DNA of 23,591 nucleotides from JBKHXF01 sp046566145 (GCA_046566145.1 JBKHXF010000017.1:1-23591), one strand, 5' to 3'. Positions 7,318-14,647 are shown, numbered from the stretch's first letter. Program-made: numbers and translations. Notes: generated from the sequence alone by a model not told the origin.

Positions 7318-9072
7318 TCAGCGCAGCGGACCGGGGATCGAGAACGGCCGCTGCGACGCCTCGATCGTGGCCGCCGGCAGCGTGCTCCGCGTCCCCGAGA
7401 GGAAGCGGTCGAGCCGCGGCGTGCCGGCCGCCTCGGACGGGAGGAACTCGGTGCGGTCCTCCGTCAGGAACGGCAGGCGGATGCTGGCCGACTCGACCGT
7501 GACCGTGCCGCGCGTCCCGACGTGCGTGTAGCCGTCGTTGCCCGACTGCAGCAGCACGGCGATCCGGTGCCCGGCCGGGACCGGCCAGTCCTGCCCGAAC
7601 ATCGACAGGGTCACCGTCCGCGTGCCGGTCCCGCGCAGCAGCGACACGCCCCGGGAGATCATGGTGAGCTGCCCGTCGGGCGCCACCTCGTAGACGTTGG
7701 CGGCGAGGTTCGCGCGCGTCGGCGTGGTCGCGCCGACCCGGACGGTCAGGCTCGGCTCGCCCGCGAACCACACGTCGTGCGGCAGCGGCTCGGAGACGGT
7801 CCAGATGCCGGCGCTGACCGACGGGGCCAGGCCGGAGCCGCTGCCCGTGTCGGTGTACGTGCCGGGGCGCAGCTCGGTGGTGAACAGGCGCATGTCTGCG
7901 GGCGGCCACGCCGCCTCGGCGCGCCAGCGGCCGAGGATGTCCTGCACCTCGATGGTCGGGTCGACCACGCTCGGCTCGATGCCCTTGAGGTGCAGGTCGA
8001 GGAAGCGCATCACCTCGTCCATGAACCCGGCCCGCCCGACGGCGAGGCGGTCGTCGCCACGGCCGTTGCAGGCCCGCTCGGTCTCCCAGCCGCGGCAGTG
8101 GTCGAACTGGCCGTACCAGGCCCGGTTCTGGTCGCCGGCGAGCCCGTTGTAGTACCGGAACGCGCCGTCGGTGAGGGTGTTGGTCTCGAGGAAGCCCTGG
8201 GTCAGGAACAGCGGGGTGGTTCGGCCCTCGGTGGCGCGCAGCAGGTCGCGCTCCGCCCAGTAGGGGCCGGCCGGGTCGTCGTCCGCGGCCGCGAGGCCCA
8301 CGTTCACGCCGTAGCACCACACCTGCGGCGCCCCGTTGACGTGGTACATCGGGTCGTCGTTGAGCGTGCCGGGCTTCGCGTCGATGACCTGGAACAGCCC
8401 GACGGTCCCGACCGTCGAGGAGCGGCGGACGCCCTCGTTGTAGATGTAGCGGTAGCCGGCGTAGACCGGCTCGAGGCTGACGACGGCGGCGAGGCCCTCG
8501 GGCTGCTGGGCGATGCCCATCAGGCCGGTCCAGGCGTCGTACGACTTGCCGAGCAGCGCGACCTTGCCGTTCGACCACGGCTGGCTCGCGGCCCACTCGA
8601 CGGCGGCCCGCACGGCATCCTGCTCCCGAGCGCCGCCCCAGTCGTTGCAGCCACCCGACCCGCCGAAGCCCGGCAGGTCGACCATCGCGTACGTGTAGCC
8701 CTGCTCCAGCGCGCCGGACAGCTCGAGGAAGTCGAAGAAGCGCGGGTTCATGCCCTGGTTGCCCACCCCGAGCTCGATCGTCGAGCCCGAGTGGTTGCCG
8801 TAGGGCGTGACGGTCAGGATGACCGGGGTGCGCTCGTCGGGGCCGAGGTCGGCCGGACGCAGCACGTCGGCGTGGAGCATCGTCACGCCGTCACCGGCGG
8901 GGAAGTAGTGCTCCGAGTAGGTCGCACCCTCGGGGGTCGGCGCGGCGGCGTCGCTGCCGGTGACGGCGGTCGGTGCCGTGGGCGTCGCGGGGGCGGCGGC
9001 GAGGGCACCGGCGGCGAGGAGGCCGGCGAGGAGGGTGGCGCCGGCGCGGGCGCGGGGGCGGAGGGAGCGCAT
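7318..9072 (-). CDS. Secreted CocE/NonD-family (S15 X-Pro dipeptidyl-peptidase-like) hydrolase
   Basis: Exported serine hydrolase of 584 residues. A signal peptide is plain: MRSLRPRARAG, a hydrophobic stretch, then ALAAAP (cleavage near 26-28). The alpha/beta-hydrolase core has the nucleophile Ser177 in LLGKSYDAW (G-x-S-Y). The acid is likely Glu296 in TQGFLETNT (Asp in CocE/PepX) or the nearby Asp302, and the base is His325 in GQFDHCRGW. From about residue 370 to the end runs a beta-rich PepX_C-type domain (VGATTPTRANLAANVYEV, PAGHRIAVLLQSGNDGY). The ATG at 9072 is chosen because it starts the signal peptide; the frame stays open to a GTG at 9165, but that extension is Arg-rich and lacks a ribosome site. 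Substrate (peptide, ester or acyl compound) is not readable. It is monocistronic, with a hairpin after its stop. Confidence 0.9.
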   Translation of the reverse strand: MRSLRPRARAGATLLAGLLAAGALAAAPATPTAPTAVTGSDAAAPTPEGATYSEHYFPAGDGVTMLHADVLRPADLGPDERTPVILTVTPYGNHSGSTIELGVGNQGMNPRFFDFLELSGALEQGYTYAMVDLPGFGGSGGCNDWGGAREQDAVRAAVEWAASQPWSNGKVALLGKSYDAWTGLMGIAQQPEGLAAVVSLEPVYAGYRYIYNEGVRRSSTVGTVGLFQVIDAKPGTLNDDPMYHVNGAPQVWCYGVNVGLAAADDDPAGPYWAERDLLRATEGRTTPLFLTQGFLETNTLTDGAFRYYNGLAGDQNRAWYGQFDHCRGWETERACNGRGDDRLAVGRAGFMDEVMRFLDLHLKGIEPSVVDPTIEVQDILGRWRAEAAWPPADMRLFTTELRPGTYTDTGSGSGLAPSVSAGIWTVSEPLPHDVWFAGEPSLTVRVGATTPTRANLAANVYEVAPDGQLTMISRGVSLLRGTGTRTVTLSMFGQDWPVPAGHRIAVLLQSGNDGYTHVGTRGTVTVESASIRLPFLTEDRTEFLPSEAAGTPRLDRFLSGTRSTLPAATIEASQRPFSIPGPLR

Positions 9073-9137
9073 CGGATCGAGGGCCTCGGTCGTGGTGTCG
9101 CGGCGTGCCCGGTCCGGACGCGTCGCAGGTGGCGGAC

Positions 9138-9158
9138 GGACCCGCGGTCCGCGGGTCC
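9138..9158. promoter_or_regulatory. Inverted repeat in the divergent spacer (possible operator)
   Basis: The 311-base spacer between the hydrolase and the exported-protein cassette holds 10-base arms GGACCCGCGG (9138-9147) and CCGCGGGTCC (9149-9158) with one base between. The symmetry suits a dimeric regulator. It lies 66-86 bases before the hydrolase start, so it could instead fold in that gene's leader. A TTGACA hexamer (9220-9225) lies between it and the plus-strand gene, but no TANNNT follows at 16-18 bases. Nothing else in the spacer stands out. Confidence 0.4.
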
Positions 9159-9383
9159 CCTCCACGGGGGAGGTTCGACGTGGGCGGGCGTCATCCCTGT
9201 CCCTCCCCCGATCGGGGTGTTGACACGTGGCCCGTCCCGCCCACGTCGCCGGCCCACGCTCAGCGTCCTCTCAGCCACGGGGGGTGCGCCGGCGGCCGAC
9301 GACGGGGAAGGTGTGCCCTCGACCCCGATGGGGTCACCGCGCCGGACCACGGGGGCGAGGCGCACGGTCGAGGAGACCCTGAC

Positions 9384-9869
9384 ATGAACCGAACCACCCT
9401 GACCCGGCGCCTCCCCGTCGTCGTCGCGTTCTCCGCGACCTCGATCATGGCGGCCGGCATCGCCTTCGCCGCCTGGACCACGACGGGCACCGGCAGCGGC
9501 CAGGCCGCGGCCCTCAACCCGGCCAACGACAACCTCGGGGTCGTGGTGAGCTTCCCCGCGAACGAGCTGTACCCGACCGGTGCGGCCGACGTCACGGTCG
9601 AGATCTCGAACGAGAACCCGTACGCCGTCACGGTGACGTCGGTGACCGACGACTCGATCACCGTCTCGGGCAGCCAGACCGCGGCCACGTGCGCGCTGAC
9701 CTTCGCCGACCAGACGGGTCTGTCGATCGTCGTGCCGGCCAACACCGCCACGGCCGACGCGGTCAGCACCACGTTCACCGACGCCCTGTCGATGGGCAAC
9801 GCGTCCGTGGACGGCTGCAAGGGCCAGACCGTCACCCTCGTCCTCTCCGCCGACGGCGCCTCGTCCTGA
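9384..9869 (+). CDS. Small exported beta-rich protein with SipW/TasA-like leader
   Basis: 161-residue exported protein. The N-terminus has basic residues (MNRTTLTRRL), a hydrophobic stretch, and AFAAWTTTGTGSG at 28-39. That pattern recalls SipW-dependent leaders of TasA/CalY-type surface proteins. The mature part is Thr/Val-rich and reads as one beta-sandwich, with VTVEISNENPYAVTVTSV and two cysteines (in AATCALTF and DGCKGQT) that could form a disulfide. There is no LPXTG or membrane anchor. The start is ATG with GAGGAG at 9370-9375. It is first in a three-gene exported cassette, and a hairpin follows it, which would favour its message over those of the next two genes, as for a major subunit. 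No signal peptidase gene lies in the cassette. The fibre-subunit role is inference. Confidence 0.8.
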   Translation: MNRTTLTRRLPVVVAFSATSIMAAGIAFAAWTTTGTGSGQAAALNPANDNLGVVVSFPANELYPTGAADVTVEISNENPYAVTVTSVTDDSITVSGSQTAATCALTFADQTGLSIVVPANTATADAVSTTFTDALSMGNASVDGCKGQTVTLVLSADGASS

Positions 9870-9890
9870 CCTGACGGGAGGACCGGTCTC

Positions 9891-9922
9891 GCGCTGGGCG
9901 TCTTCCCCTGGACGCCCGGCGC
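9891..9922 (+). terminator. Intra-cassette hairpin (partial terminator or stabiliser)
   Basis: Arms GCGCTGGGCGTC (9891-9902) and GACGCCCGGCGC (9911-9922) pair over 12 positions with one G-U, closing the loop TTCCCCTG. It lies 21 bases after the first cassette gene and 73 bases before the second. No U-tract is present, so partial termination or 3'-end protection are both possible. Confidence 0.6.
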
Positions 9923-9995
9923 CGGACCGGTGACGGCCGGCGGTCCTGCACGTGGTGCGGACCGCGGGACACGGTGAGGATGGGAGGCGCGGACG

Positions 9996-10508
9996 GTGAG
10001 CACGACGACACGACACCGGAGCATCGCCACGACGGCGGTGCTCCTGGTCGTGCTCGCGCTGCTCCTGCTCGGGCAGCGAGGTCTCCTCGACGCCGCGGAG
10101 ACCGAGGTGCTCGGTGTCTCCCTGAGCTCGTCCGTGAACCCCGGCCGGACCGGTTCCGGCACCGCGACGGCCCCGGGGCAGCAGCGGCAGCAGCTCGGCG
10201 TGTCGGGCGCGGTCAGCGGCCTGGCCCCGGGGGTCACCCAGACCCTGCGGGTGACGGTCCGCAACCCCAACCGCTTCCCGGTCGTCGTCACGGACGTGTC
10301 CGTCGCCGTCGGGACCTCCGACCGGGCGGGCTGCGCGGCGTCGACGCTGTCGATCGGGCGCCTGCCGGCGCAGGTGACGATCGCGGCCACGGGTACGCGT
10401 GACGTGACGATGTCCGCGGTGCTCCTGCGGTCCGCGCCGGACGCGTGCAAGGGCGCGAGGTGGCCGCTGACGATCACGGTCGCGGCCGGCAAGGAGAACC
10501 AGCAGTGA
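9996..10508 (+). CDS. Second small exported protein, likely paralogue of the preceding one
   Basis: 170-residue protein with an N-terminal hydrophobic segment (TTAVLLVVLALLLLG, about 12-26) acting as signal peptide or anchor, followed by a beta-rich ectodomain. The ectodomain matches its neighbour block by block: a proline/glycine turn leading into TLRVTVRNPNRFPVVVTDV (compare VEISNENPYAVTVTSV), a cysteine in RAGCAAST, and a second in DACKGARWPLTI (compare DGCKGQTVTL). It lacks the A-W-T-T-T-G-T-G-S-G segment just after the leader. The GTG start has GGGAGG at 9982-9987. The stop overlaps the next start by GTGA, so it is translationally coupled to the Fn3 protein. A minor subunit or linker is my inference; the family is not recognised. 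Confidence 0.78.
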   Translation: MSTTTRHRSIATTAVLLVVLALLLLGQRGLLDAAETEVLGVSLSSSVNPGRTGSGTATAPGQQRQQLGVSGAVSGLAPGVTQTLRVTVRNPNRFPVVVTDVSVAVGTSDRAGCAASTLSIGRLPAQVTIAATGTRDVTMSAVLLRSAPDACKGARWPLTITVAAGKENQQ

Positions 10509-11632
10509 CGCGGCGCGGGGAGTCACGGGCGACGGGTCGTCGAGCGGTGCTCGGCGGCCCCGTCGCGCTCGTGCTCCTCGTCGTGCTGGCGACCGCGGCG
10601 CAGGCGGCCTGGGCCGCCAGCGGCACGGGGTCGCACGCCGCCGTCGCCGCCGACCTCCCCGCGCCGGCGACCGTGACCGCCGCGGCCAGCGGCACCACCG
10701 CGAACGTGTCGTGGTCCGCCGTGCAGACGACCGGCGGGCACCCCGCCACCGGGTACGTCGTCACCCGGACGTCCGGCGGGACGACCGTGGCCGCCGGCGG
10801 CACCTGCGCTGGCACCGTGACCACCACGTCGTGCGCCGACCCCGGGCTCGCCGGTGGGACCTACACCTACACGGTGGTCGCCGCGATCGGGGCGAGCTGG
10901 CGGTCCCCGGGCCGCACCAGCTCCTCGGTGACGGTCGCGACCGGGACACCGAACTTCCTCGTGGAGCTCGTGCCGACCGGGACGAAGACGGCGGGGACCG
11001 CCTTCCAGGTCAGGCTGACCGCCCGCACCGGCACCACCACCGACTCGACGTACTCGGGGGCCAGGACGATCGTGTTCAGCGGCCCCGGGACGAGCCCCAG
11101 CGGGACGGCGCCGACCTACCCCGCCGGGACGGTGACGTTCTCCAGCGGCATCGCGACGGTGAACGTCACGCTCACCCGAGCGGAGACCGTCACCCTGACG
11201 GCGACCGAGGGCTCCCGGTCCGGCGGCGTCCAGGTCACCGTGCAGGCCGGCACCCCCACGGCCCTCGCGTTCACCTCCTCGATGCGAGGCACGGACGGGA
11301 ACCCACTCCCCACGCCGTCCACGCCCGTCAACTGCTCGAGCGGCAGCGTGTCCCTCGTCGACAACAAGGCGACCTTCCAGACGCGGGTCAGCCGTGTCGA
11401 CGGGCTCGGCAACGCGGCCGTGGCGGCCTCGTCGGTGTCGGTGTCCCTGACCCGCTCCGGCCCCGCGACGGGCACGACCCCGTCGACGTTGACCATCGCC
11501 GCAGGCTCGTCCGAGTCGTCCGGGGCGAGCCCGATCTACCAGCTCCCGGCCGGCAACCCGTCGCCCACGACGATCCAGGCGGCGGCTGCGGGCAGCGGGC
11601 TCACCGCGGTGAGCTGCGCCATCGCGCGCTGA
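10505..11632 (+). CDS. Exported Fn3/Ig-like domain protein
   Basis: 375-residue exported protein. A basic N-terminus and hydrophobic stretch (VALVLLVVLATAA) are followed by AAWAASGTGS, the same A-W-x-x-x-G-T-G-S pattern seen in the first cassette protein. Residues about 53-148 form a fibronectin type III domain with the cysteine pair in GGTCAGTVTTTSCADPG and the strand GGTYTYTVVAAIG. Residues about 150-255 read as a bacterial Ig-like domain (AGTAFQVRLTAR, GTVTFSSGIATVNVTLTRAETVTLTATEG). The last 120 residues are Ser/Thr-rich with two cysteines, one close to the end (VSCAIAR). There is no sorting motif or C-terminal helix. GTG start by GTGA overlap with the previous gene. A tip or adhesive component is plausible but inferred. 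Confidence 0.8.
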   Translation: MTRRGESRATGRRAVLGGPVALVLLVVLATAAQAAWAASGTGSHAAVAADLPAPATVTAAASGTTANVSWSAVQTTGGHPATGYVVTRTSGGTTVAAGGTCAGTVTTTSCADPGLAGGTYTYTVVAAIGASWRSPGRTSSSVTVATGTPNFLVELVPTGTKTAGTAFQVRLTARTGTTTDSTYSGARTIVFSGPGTSPSGTAPTYPAGTVTFSSGIATVNVTLTRAETVTLTATEGSRSGGVQVTVQAGTPTALAFTSSMRGTDGNPLPTPSTPVNCSSGSVSLVDNKATFQTRVSRVDGLGNAAVAASSVSVSLTRSGPATGTTPSTLTIAAGSSESSGASPIYQLPAGNPSPTTIQAAAAGSGLTAVSCAIAR

Positions 11633-11735
11633 CCGGACGATGCGCGGCGAGGAGGCGTCGGCCCGTTGGGCACTGCTCGCGCCCCAGGGGCGTCCGGCCC
11701 GGTGACGCTGCTCGGGCTACGGTCCCGCGCGGCGT

Positions 11736-11761
11736 CCGGCCCGGTCGTGGGACCGGGCCGG
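11736..11761 (+). terminator. 11-bp hairpin after the exported-protein cassette
   Basis: Arms 11736-11746 and 11751-11761 pair perfectly (core GGCCCGGTC / GACCGGGCC) around GTGG. It lies about 104 bases after the Fn3-protein stop and before the ribosome site of the next gene. The left arm is part of a 14-base direct repeat, GCGTCCGGCCCGGT, also present at 11690-11703. Confidence 0.65.
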
Positions 11762-11812
11762 CCACGCGCCGGCGGCTCGCCGGACGCCGCCGTCGCCCCA
11801 GGAGACCGGCAC

Positions 11813-12247
11813 GTGCGCACGGGACGGATCGCGCTGCTGGTGCTGATCGCCAGCACCCTGCTCGGCGTGGTCGCGGGGCTCGTGGCCGGCATCGACCGAC
11901 GCCCGCCCCGCACGTGGGACCTGACCGGCACCCGTGAGCTCGCCGAGGTCGGCTGGCCGGACCCGGAGCAGCGCGAGGTCGAGCAGCGCGACCCGGTCGT
12001 GGTGGTGTTCACCGAGCTCGGGCCGCTCGACGGCACCGAGGTGCTCGTCCTGCGCACCGACGGGGAACGGGTCGTCGAGGTCGAGGTCCGCTGGGAGGAC
12101 GACGACGAGGACCGCGCGGAGGCGCGCGCCTCGGGGCTGCGCCGGCGGGCCGCCGACGTCGACGTCCCGGAGGTCGAGGTCACCCGGGACGGCACGACGG
12201 TCGAGGCGACGCTGCGCTGGCCCGGCCGCGCGACCGGCACGACCTGA
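11813..12247 (+). CDS. Small membrane-anchored protein of unknown function
   Basis: 144-residue protein. Residues about 4-26 form one transmembrane helix or uncleaved signal (GRIALLVLIASTLLGVVAGLVAG). The rest is highly charged, with the acidic stretch WEDDDEDRAEARA followed by arginines, and alternating Val/Glu strands (VVEVEVRW, VPEVEVTRDG) that suggest a small beta-rich extracytoplasmic domain. I recognise no family. The GTG start is supported by AGGAG at 11800-11804, eight bases away. It lies downstream of the exported cassette but is separated by a hairpin, so it is probably its own unit. It converges on the DUF1015 gene with a 24-base spacer. Confidence 0.7.
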   Translation: MRTGRIALLVLIASTLLGVVAGLVAGIDRRPPRTWDLTGTRELAEVGWPDPEQREVEQRDPVVVVFTELGPLDGTEVLVLRTDGERVVEVEVRWEDDDEDRAEARASGLRRRAADVDVPEVEVTRDGTTVEATLRWPGRATGTT

Positions 12248-12270
12248 CCGCCGGGCCGCCGCGCCGGCGG
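12248..12270. terminator. Weak hairpin in the convergent spacer
   Basis: CCGCCGG (12248-12254) pairs with CCGGCGG (12264-12270) around a 9-base loop. It fills the whole spacer between the small membrane protein stop and the DUF1015 stop. It could end transcription from both sides, but the stem is short and there is no U-tract. Confidence 0.4.
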
Positions 12271-12271
12271 C

Positions 12272-13426
12272 TCAGAGCCGGAGCAGCAGCAGCCCCGACC
12301 GTGGCTTCGGCTCGAAGTAGGTCGACTTCGGCGGCATCGACGCGCCCCGGTCGGCGACGGCCTTCACGTCCTCGAACGCGACCGGCGCGAGCGCGAACGC
12401 GATCCCGTCCTCCCCGGCCCAGCCGGCGAGCTCGTCGGCCGGCACGGAGCCGGGCACGAACGTGAGCCGCGGGTCACCGGCCGGGTCGGACACGCCGAGG
12501 AGCGGCCCGAGCACCGTGGCCTGCAGCACGGCCGGGTCGAGCGAGTCGGGCGGCTCGAGGTGGTCGCCGGCGGGGAGGTCGGCGAGCCACCAGCGCCCGT
12601 CGCAGCGGACCCCGACGGTGCCGTGGGACACCGCCGCCGGCGCGCCGTCGAGCTCGACGGCCCCGGTCTCGTCGAGCCACCGTCGCACCGGCGCGTGGTC
12701 GGCGACGGGGCGCACCACCCGGTTGAACTGCACGATGTGGACGACGTCGTCGGGGAACAGCGCGGTCAGCACCGGCGTGTCGGGGCCGAGCGCGAGCGCC
12801 GCGGCGGAGCGGTGGTGCCCGTCGGTGATGTAGGCGCGGTCGACGCCGGCGAACGCCTCGACGAACGCGGCGACCCGGTCGGGGTCGGTGACGGCCCACA
12901 CCTCCTGCCGGACCCCGTGGGGCGCGTCGCCGTCGCCCGCGTCGAGGTCGGGCGGCCGCGACGTGACCTCGGCGAGGAGCCGGGCCACGTCGTCCGAGGC
13001 GGGGAACGCGGTCTTCACGGGCGACGACGCGACCCGGATCTCGCGCAGGTAGTGGGTCAGGTGCCCGACCATCTCGGGTCGGACGTCCTCGTGGCTGAGC
13101 ACCTCGCCGCCGGGCGCGAACGAGCCGGCGGGGATGGCGCACACGAGGCCGGTCTCGCTGCGGCCGCCGGCGGTGATGCGGTACCCGAAGACGGCGTCGT
13201 GGAGGACCTCGCCGAACACGCCGTCGTCGAGCAGTCGGTGCAGCCCCTCGAGCGAGCGGGCGAGCGCCCCCTCGCCGGGCGCGTGCATCGCGTGCAGGAA
13301 CGACACGGGCTCGGTGTCGCGCACCCGCTGCCGCTCGGCGGGGGAGAGCGCGTCGAACGACGGCACGACGACGCGGTCGGCCAGGTCGGCACGCGCGAGC
13401 TGCGCGTCGATGGGGAGGATCCTCAC
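12272..13426 (-). CDS. DUF1015 family protein
   Basis: 384-residue soluble protein. It has two DUF1015 signatures: YITDGHHRSAAALAL at 199-213 (the DGHHR block) and, near the C-terminus, MPPKSTYFEPKPRSGLLLLRL-type ending with the conserved K-S-T-Y-F-x-P-K. The N-terminal VVPSFDALSPAERQ and PVSFLHAM also fit. The biochemical role of the family is not established; it is often seen near serine-biosynthesis genes, and serA lies about 1.2 kb upstream on the same strand. The GTG start overlaps the TGA of the HEPN gene (GTGA), and no strong independent ribosome site is seen, so its translation may depend on the HEPN gene. Confidence 0.9.
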   Translation of the reverse strand: MRILPIDAQLARADLADRVVVPSFDALSPAERQRVRDTEPVSFLHAMHAPGEGALARSLEGLHRLLDDGVFGEVLHDAVFGYRITAGGRSETGLVCAIPAGSFAPGGEVLSHEDVRPEMVGHLTHYLREIRVASSPVKTAFPASDDVARLLAEVTSRPPDLDAGDGDAPHGVRQEVWAVTDPDRVAAFVEAFAGVDRAYITDGHHRSAAALALGPDTPVLTALFPDDVVHIVQFNRVVRPVADHAPVRRWLDETGAVELDGAPAAVSHGTVGVRCDGRWWLADLPAGDHLEPPDSLDPAVLQATVLGPLLGVSDPAGDPRLTFVPGSVPADELAGWAGEDGIAFALAPVAFEDVKAVADRGASMPPKSTYFEPKPRSGLLLLRL

Positions 13427-13980
13427 GGCGGCCCCACCGGTCGCGGGCCGGGTTGTCGTTCGGGTCGGGCCGCGAGCGTCGTGTCGGTCGGCAGCGGCGG
13501 CAGCGCGAGCGAGAGGCCGAGGTCGGTGGCGACCTGCTCGACGATCCGGAGGGAGTCGAGCACCAGGGGTCGCAGCTCGCGGGCCGAGCGTTCCCTGGCC
13601 CGCGGATGCGGGTACTCGTCGTCATGACGGGCCTTGCGTGCCACCGCGAAGGAGTCGGCGAGGCGTGGTCCCGGTGGATCGAGGCCCGAGAGCCACCGGT
13701 GGACGACCTCCACGACGGCGGCGTGTGCGCCGGGGGCTGCCCGGACACGGAACCCGTGGGCGAGCAGCCATGCCTCCACGGCCTTCCGGGCCGCGTCGTA
13801 CGCGTACGTGTTCGCCTTCACCCAGCGGTCCTGCGCTGCGGCGTGGAGGCAGTCCTCCCACTCGTCGGCGAGCACGCGCTCGATGACGGTGCTCGCGTAC
13901 GGGGGGTCGGGCGGGCACGCCTCGAGACGAGCGTCGTCGTCGGCGAGCCGCCGGACCTGCGGCGGGAGTGGGCCGGTCAC
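13423..13980 (-). CDS. HEPN-domain protein, probable RNase toxin of an HEPN/MNT pair
   Basis: 185-residue all-alpha protein. It carries the HEPN active-site pattern R-[polar]-x-H with tyrosine inside it: R118-H119, Y123 and H125 in ARHDDEYPHPR. In HepT-type toxins the arginine and histidine cleave RNA, and a neighbouring tyrosine is AMPylated by the partner MNT protein. Helices before it (ANTYAYDAARKAVEAWLLAHGFR at about 56-78) fit the HEPN four-helix bundle. The C-terminal 25 residues are Pro/Arg-rich and probably disordered. Its GTG start overlaps the stop of the HTH-MNT gene and its stop overlaps the start of DUF1015, both by GTGA. Function is inferred from motif and pairing. A non-toxic, substrate-recruiting HEPN partner is the alternative. 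Confidence 0.78.
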   Translation of the reverse strand: MTGPLPPQVRRLADDDARLEACPPDPPYASTVIERVLADEWEDCLHAAAQDRWVKANTYAYDAARKAVEAWLLAHGFRVRAAPGAHAAVVEVVHRWLSGLDPPGPRLADSFAVARKARHDDEYPHPRARERSARELRPLVLDSLRIVEQVATDLGLSLALPPLPTDTTLAARPERQPGPRPVGPP

Positions 13981-14585
13981 GGTGCGGCCCCCTCGTCACG
14001 TTCGGGCCGCGCGTCCGTCTCGATGAGCAGGGACGGCGTCGCTCGCACCTCGCGAGCGAACCCGGTGTCCTCCAGGGCCCACTCGGACGGCTCACGGACC
14101 ACCACGTTCACCTCGATACCGAGCCGGCGGCTCGCCCTGCCGGCGGCGGCGTAGGCGTCGGTGGGGTCGACGTCCCCGACGACGAGCACGTCCACGTCGC
14201 GGGGCGGGGGGCCCGGCTCGCCGTGCCAGCGTGCCGCCCAGGAACCGAACACCCTGACCTCGGCGTCGAGCCCGGCGAACTCATCGCCGAGCACCGCCGG
14301 AACGCCGAAGCACCGGGCCAGCAGGTCCCGGAGTGGGGCGTACACGGTGGTGTCGGTGGCGGCTCGGACGAGGCGCCGCCGGCCCTCCGTGCGGGTGTGG
14401 ACGAGCCCCAGGTCCTCGAGGCGGGCGACCTCCGTCGAGACGGCCGCCTGGGAGGACCCGGCGGACTCCGCGAGCTGGCCGATGCTCAACTCGATCGCCG
14501 GGTCGGTGTAGAGCGTCCCGAGCAGGCGGAACTGGGTCTCCGACCGGAAGATCGGGGCGAGTGAGCGCGACGGGAACCCATCCAT
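13977..14585 (-). CDS. Winged-helix plus MNT nucleotidyltransferase protein, probable antitoxin
   Basis: 202-residue two-domain protein. Residues about 12-80 form an ArsR/MarR-like winged helix (LSIGQLAESAGSSQAAVSTEVARLEDLGLVHTR, then the Arg-rich wing). Residues about 100-195 form a minimal nucleotidyltransferase: G114-S115 in FGSWAARWHG, and D130/D132 in RDVDVLVVGD, the metal-binding pair. The third acidic position is uncertain (GIEVNVVV has E158, with N160 where an acid is often seen). MNT proteins of this kind AMPylate and silence HEPN toxins. The fused HTH suggests direct self-repression, and a 16-base palindrome sits just before the gene. The ATG at 14585 is chosen from the operator/-10 geometry. 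It overlaps the HEPN start by GTGA. Confidence 0.83.
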   Translation of the reverse strand: MDGFPSRSLAPIFRSETQFRLLGTLYTDPAIELSIGQLAESAGSSQAAVSTEVARLEDLGLVHTRTEGRRRLVRAATDTTVYAPLRDLLARCFGVPAVLGDEFAGLDAEVRVFGSWAARWHGEPGPPPRDVDVLVVGDVDPTDAYAAAGRASRRLGIEVNVVVREPSEWALEDTGFAREVRATPSLLIETDARPERDEGAAP

Positions 14586-14589
14586 GGAT

Positions 14590-14605
14590 CCGATGATATC
14601 ATCGG
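14590..14605. promoter_or_regulatory. Perfect 16-bp palindrome, probable operator of the HTH-MNT/HEPN operon
   Basis: CCGATGATATCATCGG is a perfect palindrome, AT-rich against very GC-rich surroundings. It ends four bases before the HTH-MNT start codon. Its position over the -10 box makes it the natural autorepression site for the winged-helix domain. Binding has not been shown; this is inference from symmetry and place. Confidence 0.7.
14593..14598 (-). promoter_or_regulatory. -10 box for a leaderless HTH-MNT transcript
   Basis: TATCAT on the minus strand (5 of 6 to TATAAT) lies inside the palindrome. Seven bases separate it from the ATG, so transcription should begin at or next to the A of the start codon. 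No Shine-Dalgarno sequence is possible here. No clear -35 is seen. Confidence 0.6.
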
Positions 14606-14647
14606 TTCTGTTGATGCATCGGGAGTGGCGGGGCCAGGTGTCGCACC

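Noticed and set aside
9073..9165. Longer start (GTG at 9165) for the S15/CocE hydrolase
   Set aside because: It would put about 31 Arg/Pro-rich residues before a clean signal peptide and has no ribosome site.
9220..9225. TTGACA as the -35 of the exported cassette
   Set aside because: No TANNNT or similar hexamer follows at 16-18 bases, so I mention it but do not call a promoter.
7204..9387. 727-residue plus-strand frame with GGAGG before a GTG
   Set aside because: It lies almost wholly antisense to the well-supported S15/CocE gene, the ribosome-site spacing is only three bases, and the product has no recognisable domain. It is a high-GC shadow.
11690..11746. 14-base direct repeat GCGTCCGGCCCGGT as an attachment site
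   Set aside because: The copies are only 43 bases apart with no integrase or mobile gene nearby, and the second is simply part of the hairpin arm.
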